A DNA stretch of 64,000 bases, taken from the NCBI GenBank assembly GCA_032622095.1, contig CP136065.1:156801577-156865576 (forward strand), given 5' to 3'. Shown one piece after another: positions 46,528 through 58,350 of the stretch. The translations under genes were made by a program, and so were the position numbers. This stretch comes from Siphonodentalium dalli (taxonomy: Eukaryota; Mollusca; Scaphopoda; Gadilida; Siphonodentaliidae). The notes beneath the pieces were generated by a model. The model was not told the DNA's origin, did not search any database, and was given only the letters and a program-made list of their open reading frames with translations. Numbering within the stretch: position 1 is the first letter of the stretch; every line of letters starts with the position of its first letter.

Positions 46528-47035
46528 TTAAAGATACGGTTGGCCTTGGCGGCGGGTATCCTGTAAAAATATTTCCACCCGTCAAAAACCGCCACAAACA
46601 GAAAGAACATCAAAATGTTGATAGACTTTGTCCGTATACAAATAAGAAATATCGCATAAACAGTATGTTATTGTCATATATTTGACTATTATTATGTAAA
46701 CAAAAGCATAAAAAGTTACTTTTCTGGTGTTTGTTTATATTATGATGGTAAATATAAAGAGCGTTCTTTGTGGGTGAATTCCTGATATGGAACTAATAAA
46801 GAGCGTTTATGCCATTTGTGTGTGATTAGCCAGTAGCATTGTGCTGTCTTCTGTGACACAATCAGGCTCTTGTTTAGGTAAAATATAATAGGTCTTTATG
46901 ATAACATGCTGTTTACGCGATTGTCATGATATATATGAACGAAACTGTATGCGTTTTAATGTTTTTCTGTTTACGGTGTTTGGAACAAATATGAATATTT
47001 TCGACAATTAAGGCCTCACGTGCCTTTAATACAAA
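46528..47035. mobile_element. MITE-like family E, copy 1
   Basis: Matches 49263-49790 over its whole length ('cataaacagtatgttattgt', 'aaagagcg', 'tttggaacaaatatgaatat'). The ends are imperfect inverted repeats (TTAAAGATACGG ... cgtgcctttaa). It carries two inward AAAGAGCGTT motifs about 40 bp apart. Confidence 0.65.
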
Positions 47036-48830
47036 CGCACGGGATAAACTGCACGGTACAGTTCCGTAGTAGAGTTCCATTGTAGTACCATGGTAAATTT
47101 CACTCTAACGCTGTCGTGCCATGGTATTACCACGGTAGTACAATTGTAGTACCACAGTAGCACAATGGTAGTACCATGGTGGTACGTGCTTTTTTTTCTT
47201 TTCTTTTTTTTTAGATGGGAGTCTTGATCTCGTCTCATGATTTGGGCATTTCTGGGCGTCATGGTGGTTCGGTTGCATTTGGATTGTACTGATAAATGGT
47301 TATATTTTCGAACAAGTTATATGAGACCACGGTCGTCGTAACCGATTTCATAAACTTCCTTCGGCATCTTCAACTAAGCAAAATCAAAACTGCCTCAATG
47401 CCAACTTTCGGGGAAATACCAAATAAAATGACATTTAAATTATTTTAATTTCCCCATCAAGACGCAGAGCGTTCGCGCACTACTTACTTATTTTTACTAG
47501 AGGTTCTGTTCAGATTGGACATCTTGAAGAATCGATTGCGCGCCGCTATAATAAATCTTACTCTATACTGAGTTTGTTTATACATTCATCTAAAACCAAG
47601 AGCCGGGCGCACCGAGATCTTATATACCGAAATTTAGTGTTGGAATTAAGATATATGCATAGGATATTCCCTGGACTGTCGGATATTCGGAAAAATAATC
47701 ACCGAGGCGAAGCAGTGTTTTTTTTATTTGGCCGAATACCCGATAGCGAGTGGAATATCTGTAAAAACCAAAGCTATACCTGGCGGTACTTAAATCCACA
47801 TACCTCGTGTCAAATGCCAATAAATTTCTGGAAAAATTAAGCTTAACTATTGTGCAAGGGGACGTGTGTACTGCCTTGCACTGCATAAACACTCATGCAA
47901 ACATGGACTCCAAGCTTTATTGGAAAACTCATCGCGATCAAGATAAATAAGAAGTGCCAGAGCCTACTGTATGGTGATATCTAGAAGTATATGATAATAA
48001 CGACATAATTATATAAATATATTAACATGACTATATACCATTATAACAGCATTTCAAATATACACAGTTCCAACAATAATGAACTTTGAATGTCCTAGTG
48101 ATATCACACTCTGATATTTTTTTTGAGATGTTCGAGCCATGCCCTGAGTGGTGTGTTATAATCAGTCATCGGCAATCAGTCTGAACATTGGTATTCATTC
48201 AGTGTGGTGCAAACATAAGCATGATAATGGGGAGATTATCCACGAACATGGGTGATTGAGTTAGCATAATAGGATGTCATTCAGCCAATGTATTGCAGCT
48301 CTTCGCGAATTATGGAGTAGAAAATCTCCCCAACCGAGCCACAAACTGAACATCTATATACATGCAGTGAGCCAAGTTATTATAAAGGCCAAAATAATTT
48401 TCAACATTTAATTTTAAGATAATCCTAAAACATTTATGATTTTGGCAAATTAGTACATTATGGCAATCGAAATAGCTCGAAAATTACTTGATAAACCAAT
48501 ACTCGGATTGGCTTTATAGCGAGAAAACTAGTCATACACCAATACAGGGACATAATGATACGTAATGGTGTGTCTCACATACCCCTCCCCATCAAACCAA
48601 AATAAAATGTTGCTGACCCACGTGTCCCATGAAAAGGTGTTTTTTTTTGTAAGGATAGCTTTTTTACAACTCTGTAAAAATTCATCGGATTGTGACCAAA
48701 TTCAAACTCGGCCTTTATCTTCTGAAATTTGAACGACGTAACAAGAGATTCAGTTGAATTTAAAAACAATCAGATAACTAAAAGTTAAGCTATCATCCAG
48801 AAACCAAAATAATCAGCAAATTCTAAGTCG
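47036..48830. other. Intergenic with a 'gtagtaccatggt' simple repeat
   Basis: 47060-47190 repeats 'gtagtaccatgg / gtagtacaatt'. A small inverted pair ('gtcggatattcgg' against 'ccgaatacccgat') spans about 47678-47755. No gene supported. Confidence 0.45.
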
Positions 48831-48834
48831 ACTC

Positions 48835-49150
48835 CAGCAAAAATAGACAGACCGAAACCATATTCGATCTTGACCTGTATATGAGGCTGATAACCTCATA
48901 TTATGTGACACATACCAAATATGGTTTCAATCCGATAGCCCAAAATAAAGTTCTCATCTGGAAACTTTCCACACAGTTGGACGCACGGACGGACGGATGT
49001 ACAGATTTTAAGTCGAAAAGGGGCCATAACTCCAGTAAAAATGGAACTTGGCAGACCGAACCCATATTTGATCTTGACCTGTGTTTTGAGCTGATAGCCC
49101 GAAATAAAGTTCTCATTCGGAAACGGACAGCCGGACACCGGCTATTTCAA
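48835..49150. repeat. Two tandem units of a bivalve-type repeat
   Basis: 'aacttggcagaccgaaccca', 'atcttgacctgt', 'gatagcccgaaataaagtt' and 'ggacggacgga' occur twice (48840-49010, 49015-49140). This matches the wording of abundant mollusc repeats as I know them. Non-coding. Confidence 0.65.
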
Positions 49151-49262
49151 TAGTACCCAAAAAAAAAATTGTTCTGATAGTTTTTTCCAACCCATTTTTA
49201 GTGATAATTTATTTTAAAAACAAAAATAAGATATTTTTCCACTTTTGGTGACATTTTTGCAT

Positions 49263-49790
49263 TTAAAGATACGGGTGGCATTGGCGGTGGGTATGCTGTT
49301 GAAATATTCAGCTCTGTCAAAACTGCCATAAACAGAAAGAATAGTAAATATAGACAGACCTTGTTCTTATACCAATCAGAAATATGGCATAAACAGTATG
49401 TTATTGTCAAATGTTTTTCCTTTGTTATGTAAACAAAAGCAAAAAATGTTACATAACCTGGCTTTTGTTTAGATACGGATATGGTAAACATAAAGAGCGT
49501 TATTTGTTACTGTTTTCCTGATATGGAAATAATAAAGAGCGTTTATATGATTTGTGTATGAATAACCAATAGAATTGCGCTGTGTTATGTAAACAGAAGC
49601 AATACTTTGGTAACATGAGCAGGTTCTTGTTTACGTACACCATCGTACGTCTTGACGATAATATACTATTTACGCGCTGATTATGTTTGGCATATGAACA
49701 AAACTATATATATTTTAATATTCCTTCCGTTGATGGCGATTTGAACAAATATGAATATTTCTGCAACGAACGCCGCCCATGCCTTTGAAT
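49263..49790. mobile_element. MITE-like family E, copy 2
   Basis: Second copy of 46528-47035. Ends TTAAAGATACGGGTGGC and inverted 'ccgcccatgcctttgaa', a clearer terminal repeat than in copy 1. Confidence 0.65.
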
Positions 49791-50196
49791 AACCATTGGT
49801 TGGAAAATACCAATTCAGAATTGGTCACTCTTTTACTAACCAAAACGGCCTGCATAACGGGGTATATTATTCGAGCGCAATCACGTTCACGACAAATCCA
49901 CCTATTCCAACATGCGGTTCTACCAACATTTCATCATCGTCATTGCTTTCCGCCCTGTCCCATGGGGGGAGGGGAAAGGGAAGCCCCATACCGACTTTGG
50001 TGAAACTGTCGACTTTGGTGAAACTGTTCAACAGTTCCAGTGGGGGGTTCCGGGGGGGGGGGGTTCAAATTCAAGTTTCCACAGAATTGAGATTTTTTGT
50101 CTTTAAGGAGATTTTCACTACGATTCCTCAAGGGCGTGGTGGAAGGGTGCTTGGGGGAATGCACCACCTACCAATGGCCCACCATCTTTTACTTAA

Positions 50197-50788
50197 AGGG
50201 GTACTGTACCCAAGATGTTGTTGTTGGTTTCTATAATCCCCGAGTCGGAGAATAAGGTAACAACTTTTCCATTTTTTGAAAGTCTGATGAGTACGAAGTA
50301 TTGTTACGGATGGCAAATTTACCGGAATGCAAAAATACAAATTGTCGTTGTCGAGTAATTTTTGTAAAGTTTTCAACCAAATGAATCAAATAAACATTAT
50401 ATTATATGCTTAGTAGTCCCATATACTCATTTAAGTTAGTGTACCGTCACTAGTCAATGAGTGGCTTGGGTTTTCTCCCCGTATAAGCATAATGTTTCAA
50501 ACGATCGTGTGTGGAATTGTTTTCCTAATCCAGTATCCCTCAATTATAATTTGATTACGTTTTGTACACGGAAATTCGAATTTTAAGAGACGCCATTTTA
50601 TGGCTGGAGCCATAAAATCAATTTATATTAAATTATTAACTTTTAAATTATTAAATTTTAAGATAGCCTATTAACCTGAGCGTTTACAGAATACATCTTC
50701 GACTCAAATTACTTATATTTCTATATAGTATCGATAATAGATCGTTGTTATCACCGGGAATTTATTGAAAATGGCGTACAGTACCCCT
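50197..50788. mobile_element. TTAA-flanked MITE family D
   Basis: AGGGGTACTGTAC at the left end and GTACAGTACCCCT at the right, with TTAA on both sides (50193-50196 and 50789-50792). 592 bp, no coding frame. The piggyBac-like class is inferred from the TTAA duplication. Confidence 0.78.
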
Positions 50789-50991
50789 TTAACTTTTTAA
50801 AAAGTTGGAAATTTCAGAACATATATGTTGAATTTACTCTGATAGTTTGATTTTCCAACCAGTGTTTGTTGTGAAATGTGTTGTTTCAGAGCAAAAGTAA
50901 AATATTTTCCCACTTTATGTTAAATTTGTGGACTAAGGTGCCCATCAGTTGATAAAGTTTCTCATCAGATGGAAACATGAGACCAAAAATA

Positions 50992-51201
50992 CAGTAATGC
51001 CCTAAATAATCGACTCCTTAACCACAGCAGAATTATGGGTAATTTTTCAGGATTTAGTTGGAAATATGGCTTGTTGGCATTCATCGGAAAGCTCTTACTG
51101 AGCTTTCCGATGAATGGCAACAGCCATATTTTCGACTAAATCCTGAAAAATAACCCATAATTCTGCTGAGGTTAAGGAGTCGATTATTTAAGGCATTACT
51201 G
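50992..51201. mobile_element. TA-flanked palindromic MITE family B, copy 1
   Basis: CAGTAATGCC... and its mirror GGCATTACTG, flanked by TA. The two arms of about 100 bp ('ttaaccacagcagaattatg', 'cattcatcggaaagctc') form an almost full-length hairpin. The TA target and hairpin structure suggest a mariner-type MITE. Confidence 0.82.
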
Positions 51202-51930
51202 TATGTTGAAATTGCTCTGATTTTTCAACCGGTGTTTGGTGTGAATTTTTTATTTTTAGACCAAAAGTCGAATATTTTCCTACTTTTGATGAATTCAAGA
51301 AAGAGACATAACTCCACTTGGACCTAGTCACATAAGGGGAACAACTCTACTCTACTCAAGAACACCAGGTGACAGGTAATGAGGAAGGACACAAGGCATT
51401 TTCAAATCGAGGCAGAGCTAGAGTGTCAGGTGAAGTGAGTTGCAATCATGTTACAAGGGAGATCACATAATCTGATACCTCCTCACTTCTAATGGCTATT
51501 ACTCACAAATGTCTGAACCGATTATTAAAATTCCAACACCAATCGATCGAATAAAATCTTTTCCAATTATGATACACAATTCTAGGAAAACAGTTCGCAA
51601 ACTTATAATGCAGATGCTGATAAAAACTCATGGACAGCACCGACACAGGAGAAAATACAATATATATTTCAAACTCAATAAAAAACCCACTTTTTGAACA
51701 AAACTTTGTGTATCAGCAGATATAATGTTAATATCTGCACGAATCAATCGCATATTTGAATCCATATATTTAATGATAATTACGATTCACAATACACAGT
51801 ACATTCATGGTACACAAAACCGTGTTATGCCAGTTTAACCATTGATCGGTGCGTGCTCGCCAATAAGTCATTGGGTTCATTTTCAATGCAAATATAATTT
51901 GAATTTTTTTTTGAAATTTAAAGATATCAG
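51202..51930. other. Intergenic, no supported gene
   Basis: Contains one copy of the 'ccaaaagt..aatattttcc' repeat at 51255-51290 and otherwise no recognised feature. Confidence 0.4.
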
Positions 51931-51935
51931 TTTAA

Positions 51936-52392
51936 GGGCCCACTTAATTTTCGAACCACATATCACATATATAAAATATATGCCATATTATATACCATTT
52001 GAAAGAGGATGCTCCAAAAACATTGTATTATCAACTTATCCGGTGCAATAAATTGTGAACATGTTGTTTTGTTGAGTTACCGACGTGCTTTTGTGCTTTC
52101 TTCTGGATTGTGGTGCAAAGTGGATTATTTCCATTGGAGGGAGAATAACTCTATATCATAAAGATAGAGTACATTTTTAGTTTGAATTCTGTTGCATTCT
52201 GGGAGCCATAACGGCAGAAATCTTTCTGTAATTTCATCTGTTTTCTATTGCTCTACGGGCATATTCTGAGACATAGATGTTTCAAATGAATTATAGTATT
52301 TTAATCATATTTTATGGCATAGATTGTTATTAAAACCATATATCAAGGAACTATAAAAAAAACAATTGGGGAATAAAAAATTAAGTGGACCT
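51936..52392. mobile_element. TTAA-flanked MITE family C
   Basis: Left GGGCCCACTTAATTTT and right AAATTAAGTGGACCT are inverted, with TTAA at 51932-51935 and 52393-52396. A left-end-only fragment of the same family lies at about 54010-54075. Non-coding. Confidence 0.7.
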
Positions 52393-52716
52393 TTAATGGT
52401 CACTAGAATATAAAGTTCCAATTGTTGCACCACTTTTTGTCTGGTCAAACCAATTTAAAAAATTTGAATCCAAATCATCCAAGGACTCTTGCCAACAAGT
52501 ATGAACTGAATCTGCCAAGTGGTTTCAGAGATGTTCTTGGAAATTCATTGGAGGGAAATCCATTGAGTACACCAGTTCTGCCCATTTTTTTGACAAAGTT
52601 AATAACAAAATATAAGTATCAAAATCATTTATTCATAACAAAGAATAATGAACAAAACATATGATTCAATAATAGCAGAATGTATGTGAGGCCTGATTCG
52701 CATATATCAGGAACTA

Positions 52717-52929
52717 CCATAATGCCCAAAGTAATTGACCACTTAACCACAGCAGAATTATGGGTAATTTTTCAGGATTTAGTCGGAAATATGGCTTGTT
52801 GCCATTCATCGGAAAGCTCTCGCCGAGAGCTTTCCGATGAATGGCAACAAGCCATATTTCCGACTAAATCGTGAAAAATTACCCATAATTCTGCTGTGGT
52901 TAAGTGGTCAATTACTTTGGGCATTACTG
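52717..52929. mobile_element. TA-flanked palindromic MITE family B, copy 2
   Basis: Nearly perfect hairpin of about 105-bp arms around 'gctctcgccgagagc', flanked by TA at 52715-52716 and 52930-52931. Closely matches the copy at 50992. Confidence 0.85.
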
Positions 52930-52946
52930 TAGGAGAACTACCTTAA

Positions 52947-53345
52947 AGGTACTAAATCCGATTTGATGGTCCTCATATCATCAGATTCCAACAACATTTT
53001 TGAAATGTCATCAGAAATTGATTAATTGCCCAAAAATAATGCTAACCACAGTCGACTGTAGTATAAAATTGCCCAAATCGTGTTATTTATCAACATTTTT
53101 TGTTCAGTGAAATTTGGCCGGATTGTCAAATATCTAACACACAAAGCCATTTGGTCCGAGACTGTCGGCTTCAAAAATATTTGCCAGGCCACCAAAAATG
53201 ACATATCTCTGGAAATAACTAATTTCAAAAATCGAAATGTGATCACTCTGAGCTTTGATGGGTGGGTTCCTCGACTCAAATCAAATATTTACCCCCGAAG
53301 CCAAAGAAATAGTAATTTGGTAGTGTTAATTTGGATTATGCAACT
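52947..53345. mobile_element. piggyBac-like MITE family A, copy 3
   Basis: AGGTACTAAATCCGA at the left and a diverged 'tttggattatgcaact' at the right, with TTAA on both sides (52943-52946, 53346-53349). The inner block 'tcactctgagctttgatggg' identifies the family. It inserted 17 bp from a family B copy. Confidence 0.8.
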
Positions 53346-53349
53346 TTAA

Positions 53350-54009
53350 TACCTGAGGCAGCTTAATATGATTGATAGTAATTCCATTACTGGAGTGTTA
53401 TTGGGTTTGCCAGCTTCTTATGAGGTCAATAGATATTATCTGAGCCTCTGAGATTTCAACCAATGGGGAATCATCAAAGGGCGTAGTCTGGGATATTATA
53501 AAGGTTATTATCTATTTGAGATAAGTGGAGTTCAGAAATTTTAGGTGTATCATATAAAAGTGTATTTATTATCAACGTATGGTTAACAACTATATAATAA
53601 ACTTAAGCACAATGCAAATCAGTGTATTATTCTCAAGTTTATTATACCGAACATTAACATTACACTAAGCTTAATTCAATAATATAATTTATGCAAATTT
53701 GACCGATTATAATGTTGCATAGTTCAGTCATTATTTAATTAAAAAATTATCACTATTATTCTCCAACTATGATCAAATAATTAATAAAATCACATGATAA
53801 TCTGCAAGATGATGGGGAAAATTTCAGAACATCAGTGATGATAAAGTTATGTTACATAACAGTAAAGTATAAGACAACGAATACAGTATTTTGTTATCTT
53901 CCTACGCTGTATTTCACGTTTGTTAGAGACTTCTTCTGACTGACTGAGCAAATAAGTACACTGCACTTAGTATCCCCTGCAGAGGTTGCTTTCCGCTAAG
54001 GCACATTAA
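53350..54009. other. Intergenic, no supported gene
   Basis: AT-rich, no recognised motif or repeat pair. Confidence 0.4.
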
Positions 54010-54109
54010 AGATCAACTTAATTTTCGAACCCCCAGATCACATATATACAATATATGCCATATTATTATCCATCCCTTAACTAACACTTTTTCTGATTGG
54101 GAAAAAGCC

Positions 54110-54575
54110 GCCACGTGATAATCCGGGAAAAGTCATATTGGACTCCCGAATGTCATATTGGACTCCCAAGTGTGCAATATGACTTTTTATCGGGACTCTG
54201 TGACATCACAAATTAACTATTGCGAAATGAATCGGTGAAATTGTAATGCGCGCGCAACACTGGTGGATTTAGCAGACGTTTCACTTCCGCGTTGAGTTTA
54301 TTTTCATTTCCGTGTTTACTCTTCCAAATCATGCTTTCTGATGATCAAATACAGGCTTTAATAGAGAATTAAGTGCCGACAAATACCAAAAGTAACCACT
54401 AAAGTTTTATTCCCAAAATTTGGAAAAACATACAGATGGATAATAAAAATGTCATTATACATTGTTGTGTACAGTACAAGCTTTTGTTGTACTTGTCCAG
54501 GTTGTGGTGAATAGTCATATTGTACTCAACACAGCGTGTCTCGTCCAATATGACTTTTCACCGCAACCTGGACTC
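54110..54575. repeat. Two hairpins sharing an 'agtcatattg / caatatgact' core
   Basis: 54124-54206 pairs 'gggaaaagtcatattg' with 'caatatgactttttatcggg'. 54497-54575 pairs 'gtccaggttgtggtgaatag' + 'tcatattg' with 'caatatgacttttcaccgca' + 'acctggac'. About 290 bp separates them. Non-coding. Confidence 0.7.
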
Positions 54576-54582
54576 ATACAAG

Positions 54583-54696
54583 AAAAACACTGAGAGCTTT
54601 CCAATGAATGGCAACAAGCCATATTTCCAACTAAATCCTGAAAATTTACCCATTATTCTGCTGTGGTTAAGGAGTCGATTATTTAGGGCATTACTG
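54583..54696. mobile_element. TA-flanked MITE family B, half copy
   Basis: Only the right arm is present ('gagctttcc' ... 'ggcattactg', TA at 54697-54698). Confidence 0.75.
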
Positions 54697-54879
54697 TAGC
54701 TAAGATCATTCGTGTGCGATCTAAGATGACAGAGATACAGAAATGGAGGTATTTTAGACTCTAAGGGCCTCAACTTCAGAAGAAATGAACAGACAAAACA
54801 TGTTACACATGGATAGCATTTCCTTCATGCTGCCTTGTGAGCATACTAAATATCATTCAAGAATGACATACCTTGAGAT

Positions 54880-55200
54880 GCAGAATTCCAAAGTTGGAAA
54901 AGACAAATTTTAACTCTTAAGGGTGATAGCTCTGCAATAAACCGTTCCATGGGGATACTCCTTGTATGACTGAACAGAGATCAAAATTTGGCAAAGACGC
55001 AATTTTAACTCTTAAGGGCCATAATTCTGCAATATATGAATGGACTAAAGCCGTTCCATGGGGGTAAGCTTTCCCCATGATGGTTCATAAGCATACCAAA
55101 TTTCAATAAAATCTGACCAATGATGACTCAGATTGAGAGCTCCCAAGTTGTAACAGACGGAGACTGACGGAACCCATTTCTATATCCCCCGCCATAGTTT
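54880..55200. repeat. Bivalve-type repeat ('ttaactcttaagggccataa')
   Basis: Two related units (54905-55000 and 55001-55080) with 'aaccgttccatgggg', then 'cataccaaatttcaataaaa' and 'aacagacggagactgacgga'. Wording matches common mollusc repeats. Non-coding. Confidence 0.6.
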
Positions 55201-55333
55201 GCAAGGTATAATAAGCAGTCACTTAGTCATGTGTCTCTTGAAAAAGTAACATCTTTGGCATTTTAGAATTCAGACAAAATTTAATGGTCTGACCATGAGC
55301 GACCTCAAATTTGAAATTTCAATAGCATGTTAA

Positions 55334-55789
55334 AGGTACTCAATCCGATTAAGCACCCCTAAATTACTATTTCTTTGGCTTCGGGGGTAAAAAATATTTG
55401 ATTCGAGTCGAGGAACCCACCCTTCAAAGCTCAGAGTGATCAGATATCGATTTTTGAAATGTGTTAATTTTCGGAGATGTGGGACACTTCCACGTCTCAA
55501 ATGGACAAATTGCGGGTGTAAGATGGATAAATCTAAAATCAAGTGGTTATTGTTAACAATAATAAGCACTTGATTTTAGAGTTATCCATCTTACACCCGC
55601 AATTTGTCCGTAATTTGTCCGTTTGAGACGTGGAGGTGTCCCACATCTCCGAAAATTAACACATTTAAAAAATTGATATCTGATCACTCTGAGCTTTGAA
55701 GGGTGGGTTCCTTGACTCGAATCAAATATTTTTTACCCCCGAAGCCAAAGAAATAGTAATTTAGGGGTGCTTAATCATATTGAGTACCT
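55334..55789. mobile_element. piggyBac-like MITE family A, copy 4 (most complete)
   Basis: 456-bp almost complete palindrome with arms of about 220 bp, AGGTACTCAATCCGATTA ends and TTAA on both sides (55330-55333, 55790-55793). Centre 'ttattgttaacaataa' near 55546-55562. This copy best represents the family structure. Confidence 0.88.
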
Positions 55790-55799
55790 TTAATCCTTT

Positions 55800-56315
55800 G
55801 GAGGAGTGATTTTGGTAATACAAGTGCACAAAACATAGGTTTCCAATTACCGAAGACTTAGTTTGAGTTAACCATTTCTATACTAATTACTCATTGATGA
55901 GTAGTTCCCTTAGGAAATGTTCAGATAATAAGTTCAACGAATGACAATAGTAGGTTGTTTGTTGAACTTATTATTTAAACTTTCCCACCAATTAGTAGAT
56001 ATCCTTCTGCATTTGTATTATCTTTTCATCTATCTGTTATCTGCTTATATTGCCTGAGCACCCCTCCAAATGAATAATAAACCACTCCAATGAATACTTT
56101 TATAACTGCATGGGAGAATCCATTTAGTATAGAAAGGGCTATACTTATTATCTGAATATTCTCCAATTGAACTAGTGATCAAAGTGTTAATGCTACTGTC
56201 CATACTGGAGGATATGAGAGCCAAACTAGGATTCTCAATTTGATTTTTGATCAAGCTGATTACATTCATATAAGACAACGTTATCCTCACTGATATTATA
56301 ACAGTAACAAATTTG
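55800..56315. other. Intergenic downstream of RAD50
   Basis: No recognised feature apart from a loose inverted pair near 55925-55975 ('ataagttcaac' against 'gttgaacttat'). Confidence 0.4.
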
Positions 56316-56320
56316 GTATA

Positions 56321-56326
56321 TTTATT
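56321..56326 (-). terminator. Candidate RAD50 polyadenylation signal
   Basis: AATAAA on the minus strand, 24 nt downstream of the RAD50 stop. It is close to the stop but is the first hexamer met. Confidence 0.45.
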
Positions 56327-56349
56327 TGTGTTTCAGCAAAAAAATACTT

Positions 56350-57400
56350 TCACCGACTTTGAAGATCTTGAACTCTTGCCTTCTTCAATTGTGAGCAGCC
56401 ACTGGAAGTAAAGACAATGAGATTAGTGTGAATGAAGCAGGGACCAGCCAAGGTTTCAAATTATGAGAAGTCACTTCCCTCTGTTTGGTTTTTAGGGAGA
56501 AGTATCAGTGGCTAAGTTCAGTTTATCCCACATCATCACCCTTCTATTATCCAATAAGTATCATGCAATACAACATTTCATTTATAAAACCACTGTTGTG
56601 AGTAAGAACACCATTATAATAAGTAAATACACTTCAAATATGCTGCTGAAACATAAGCATAGTGTATATGGAGGGAAGTCACTTCTCCCTAGGACCAAAA
56701 ATGGGAGAAGTGGGACATTTGAGGGAGAAGGTATCTCCCAAGTCTCCCTCCTCCCCCAGGCCGTCCCTGGAATGAAGTCCTCATGATACATTCATGGGAG
56801 GATTCTCAGGATACATTCATGGGGAGGTTTATCAGAATCATATATTTTCAATTTTAATAACAACTCAAATTGAATCGGTTTATTATTTAAAATCAAATCA
56901 AATAGGCAACGAGGATAAAGTAGGAAAAGCGTATAAAATTAACTGATATCCCAATCAAATGGAATGTCTAGCAATTTAAATAACATGAAGGTTAAGTTAT
57001 TTTTGCAAGGTTCATTTGTGAAAAAAATTGTCAATCTTGGGTACTTCAGAACTGCTGTGTTTTTTGTATCTTTTTAGTGAAACTAACATAAACTACATTA
57101 TCTGGTAAATAGAGGTCATTGGCAGCAAGCAAACTCCCATATGAAAAACATTGAAGACTAACCATTAAAAACCAAATAGTAGTTTTGATTTGAACTAATC
57201 GTTCACTGTATGGAAATCATGTACTTCATTCTTGTGCACACCAGTGACACAACTTTAAATAAAATACTCACTCATTATTTTTGCTGACTTTGTAGAATTC
57301 ATCTACATAATCGGATCTTCCGAGTAAGTCAACGAAGTCTTCATCGTGAGTGATGACAATCAACTGGAAGTTTCTTTGATGTTGTCTGCTCTTGATTATC
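56350..57400 (-). CDS. RAD50: RAD50, last two coding exons (gene 3' end)
   Basis: RAD50 is the SMC-like ATPase of the MRE11-RAD50-NBS1 complex, which holds and signals DNA double-strand breaks in the nucleus. The penultimate exon (57400-57272) encodes [20 protein letters not shown], then [20 protein letters not shown]. This matches the conserved C-terminal ATPase lobe, with the H-loop histidine in VITHDEDF. It ends ..GA followed by donor GTGAGT. The last exon (56401-56350), after acceptor 'cttccag', completes GA-T as Asp and reads [16 protein letters not shown] then TGA. Intron 56402-57271 (870 bp) obeys GT-AG and the phase is kept. The tail length matches the vertebrate protein closely. The upstream exon must end in phase 2 (first base G completes a codon). 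I cannot find the Walker B / signature exon in the rest of the window. Confidence 0.92.
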
Positions 57401-57497
57401 CTAAAATAGGAAGTAACTATGAATTAAAGCCCATCAAGGAGCTCACATTGTGAATAGAAAGTTATTGCAATTGTTAACAATGTGTGCGAATGAGGTA

Positions 57498-57629
57498 CAG
57501 TAATGCTCTAAGTAATCGACTTCTTAACCACAGCAGAATTATGGGTAACTTTTCAGGATTTAGTCGGAAATATGGCTTGTTGCCATTCATCGGAAAGCTC
57601 TCGGGGATAGCTTACTTAGAGCTTTACTG
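57498..57629. mobile_element. TA-flanked MITE family B, copy with deleted right arm
   Basis: CAGTAATGC... left arm complete to 'ggaaagctctcgg', then only the terminal few bases of the right arm before 'tttactg' and TA (57630-57631). It lies about 100 bp upstream of the RAD50 exon, in intron sequence. Confidence 0.75.
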
Positions 57630-57631
57630 TA

Positions 57632-58350
57632 TTTGTCAAACATTATGCAAACTGTTATAATTATTGTTTTCTTCTGTTTTTAATACCAAGAAAATAACAC
57701 AAGGCAACTTGAGTGCCGAAATTACTGCTGTAAATAATTTAATGAGGAAATATGCAGGACCTCATAACTGGGCATAATACAAATTTTCTGTATTATAGGG
57801 TTACATTTCATTACGGAAAACAATAACACACACATACTTTTACAGTGTATGTATGAACAAATTCCTTCAATTTCATCATGTTCTTGTTGGTAATAATTGT
57901 TTAACAAACTTAGTATAATTTTTCAGCTGTACCCACTGCACTTTAATGGTGGTTAAATCAAGGGGGTGTGGCTGTATTTTTCAAGATAGTGGCACCAGAA
58001 TCTTATGTAAGGTACACTGTTTAAATTAGTGAAATGTTCAAGAGGAAAAAATACTTCCACAATGCAAACTAAGGTACATAATGCCATCTATCCATACTAA
58101 TAAAACTAAAGTTTGCTTGTTTGTCCGGGCTAAAGGCGACAAATGGCTGGACCCTCAGAGCTCAAAATTTGTACGTAGCGGTAATTTGACTTGGGGAATC
58201 TTATTCTAAAAGATAGGTTCCATTGACCTCAGATGTCTTAAAAAGGGCACAAATAATTAATCTCCTATATATTTTGAGACTTCCCTATATGTGTATATAT
58301 ATTTGTCCTTTATAGAATCGAAAACGGCTGCACCGATCGAGACCAAACTT
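57632..58350. other. Probable RAD50 intron sequence, no exon found
   Basis: Minus-strand frames were checked for the expected conserved blocks (GQKVLASL, DEPTTNLD) and none was seen. From about 58100 the words 'gcttgtttgtccgggc' and 'gaatcgaaaacggctgcacc' look like another dispersed repeat, into which the next element inserted. Confidence 0.45.
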
